Below are positions 62,854 to 64,000 of a DNA stretch of 64,000 bases, one piece after another. The notes beneath the pieces are model-generated. The model saw nothing but the letters and a program-made list of their open reading frames with translations. It had not been told where the DNA came from and made no database searches. The position numbers and the translations under genes were made by a program. Numbering within the stretch: the first letter of the stretch is position 1; every line of letters starts with the position of its first letter. This DNA comes from Catalinimonas alkaloidigena (GTDB taxonomy: Bacteria > Bacteroidota > Bacteroidia > Cytophagales > Cyclobacteriaceae). The DNA is taken from contig NZ_JAQFIL010000001.1 of assembly GCF_029504655.1 (NCBI RefSeq), positions 5,895,001 to 5,959,000 of the forward strand, read 5' to 3'.

Positions 62854-63301
62854 CTTTAGGCTTGGCTTAGGCAGTAATGTATATAATATCTGTTAATCAT
62901 GCTCGCTGTGCTTATGCAAACGCAGCCTCCATCGTTTTACCGGCGGAGGACTAAAAATATGACCCATGAGTCTCTGAAATCAGCACCGCACTTTTGAATA
63001 TAAGTAAAGTCCTGAGAATGTGCAATCAAAAACTTTGGCGCTTCTGTTCACCCTGCCAGAGTAACAGCAGCAATAGCCTATCTGGTCAAAGTAGCATATG
63101 TAGCCTTGAGCCTCCCGACCGGATCTTCCAGACCGGGTTCTCCAAACCGGTTCCTCCGGACCGGTTCCTCACAATACCTAATCATATGTATTGGGTTTGG
63201 CCTGTAAAGAAGTGAACCGCCAGGAGTCTGCATTGCATTGCTGTTTGCAGCGCCTGCTCTTTCTGTTTCAGCATAATATCAACCCCACAAAGAGGGTAAG
63301 C
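62854..63301. other. Intergenic region of about 450 bp
   Basis: Leader of the Cys-repeat gene and downstream region of the gene ending at 63302. It contains a 14-bp tandem repeat (63113-63168). No gene, RNA or clear terminator was recognised. Confidence 0.5.
63113..63168. repeat. Four tandem 14-bp units around ACCGG
   Basis: The units are TCCCGACCGGATCT, TCCAGACCGGGTTC, TCCAAACCGGTTCC and TCCGGACCGGTTCC, head to tail. Each holds a central ACCGG. They are GC-rich against an AT-rich background and lie between two minus-strand genes. This could be an iteron-like protein-binding site or a slippage product. Confidence 0.75.
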
Positions 63302-64000
63302 TTACTTCCGCTGATAAAAGAAGAGCCTGGGTTTAATGCTAAAACGCTTTTCGCTCAGGGTAAAGAAGCCACTGCCATCAGCGCTAAAGCCAATACTTTC
63401 TCCCTGCGGCTCCACCTTATAGGGCAAAATAGCGGGGCGTGTTTGTAACAGGTCCGACAGCGGTGTATGCTGATCTTCCCGCCTCCAGTAATAGATGTGG
63501 TTATATGATTTGATCAGTAGCTCTCGCCCATCCGGGCTAATAGCGGCGGCGGTGACCTGGTCCAGCCTGCTTTTCACTTTAGGGTATAAGCGGCATACTT
63601 TTTCCAGTACTATTACTTCTTCTGCGTATTGCTGCTGATACGGCAGGCGATATACTTCCGTGCTGTCCCGGCTTTTGGAGAGCACATATACATCTCCGCT
63701 GAAAGGTTCCACCATCAGCGCTTCCGCATTATGCTGTGGCCCCGGACCCGGATAACGAAAACGAATAGTCTCTACTGCTTCCAGCCGGCGCAGGGAATCA
63801 GCGGGAGGCAGGCTGACTGGCTCTCTGATTCGCAATATACTTTTGACCGCTCTCTTCCTGCCATTATCCCCTATATCGCCTATGTACAGATAGGCCGGTC
63901 CATTTTCTGATGCCGGAACCCTGCCCACCGCCATGTCTTCCCAGTCCTGATGGGGGGCGTTGACCAGATGAAAAGTAGCCCGTGTTTTGCCTTTCTCATC
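63302..64000 (-). CDS. Probable beta-propeller-type protein, C-terminal part (5' truncated by window)
   Basis: The minus-strand frame stays open from the window edge (DEKGKTRATFHLVNAPHQDWED), so the ATG at 63934 is internal. The fragment contains DWEDMAVGRVP, YLYIGDIGDNGRKR, NAEALMVEPFSGDVYVLSK and AAAISPDGRELLIKSY. These are repeats of strand-loop-strand type, each with a small G-D or P-D-G turn, as in secreted beta-propeller proteins of unknown function. The product ends FTLSEKRFSIKPRLFFYQRK. No sorting domain is visible. The function is not known. Confidence 0.6.
   Translation of the reverse strand, partial: DEKGKTRATFHLVNAPHQDWEDMAVGRVPASENGPAYLYIGDIGDNGRKRAVKSILRIREPVSLPPADSLRRLEAVETIRFRYPGPGPQHNAEALMVEPFSGDVYVLSKSRDSTEVYRLPYQQQYAEEVIVLEKVCRLYPKVKSRLDQVTAAAISPDGRELLIKSYNHIYYWRREDQHTPLSDLLQTRPAILPYKVEPQGESIGFSADGSGFFTLSEKRFSIKPRLFFYQRK

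Overview
The window reads as a marine Bacteroidota chromosome, most likely order Cytophagales. The DNA is AT-rich, Shine-Dalgarno sites are weak or absent, and several very large secreted proteins end in type IX secretion (T9SS) sorting domains. One of these is the gliding-motility-associated type B domain. No rRNA, tRNA or CRISPR array was seen.

Layout. 1-1.6 kb: the end of a family 2 glycosyltransferase and an FkbM-like methyltransferase. 1.7-19 kb (minus strand): two paralogous beta-helix proteins, a decayed IS630-type transposase, and a 2564-residue modular protein. 19.8-42.6 kb: a Wzy-dependent polysaccharide locus. It has three sulfotransferases, two flippases, a putative polymerase, Wza/Wzc-type export proteins, Wzi, and glycosyltransferases of the GT2, GT4, GT61 and GT-C types. 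It also has a phosphoglycosyltransferase homologue that lacks its catalytic domain. A 2.5-kb gene-poor stretch inside the locus (22.1-24.6 kb) holds three transposase relics. 43-56.7 kb (plus strand): a protein of about 2920 residues with near-identical 1044-bp repeats, a 429-aa double-Ig protein, and an 899-aa carbohydrate-binding/beta-helix protein. 57-64 kb: a second Wzi, a probable outer-membrane barrel, a protein with 17 exact-length Cys-rich 31-residue repeats, and the end of a further gene.

How it may work together (inference). The central locus would build, sulfate, polymerise and export a surface or extracellular polysaccharide. The secreted proteins on the two flanks are transcribed outward from it. 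They share one set of modules: beta-helix, a WLEAEC...NC carbohydrate-binding-like module, PKD, an APYAL-type Ig module, and sugar-dehydrogenase-like propellers. This suggests that they bind, remodel or are anchored by the polysaccharide.

Most unusual signals: the symmetric bracketing by shared modules, three sulfotransferases in one locus, large near-identical intragenic repeats, a 16-bp motif (TTRYAYTTTACTAATA) found four times between the left-flank genes, and a structured GC-rich island at 56.83-56.95 kb.
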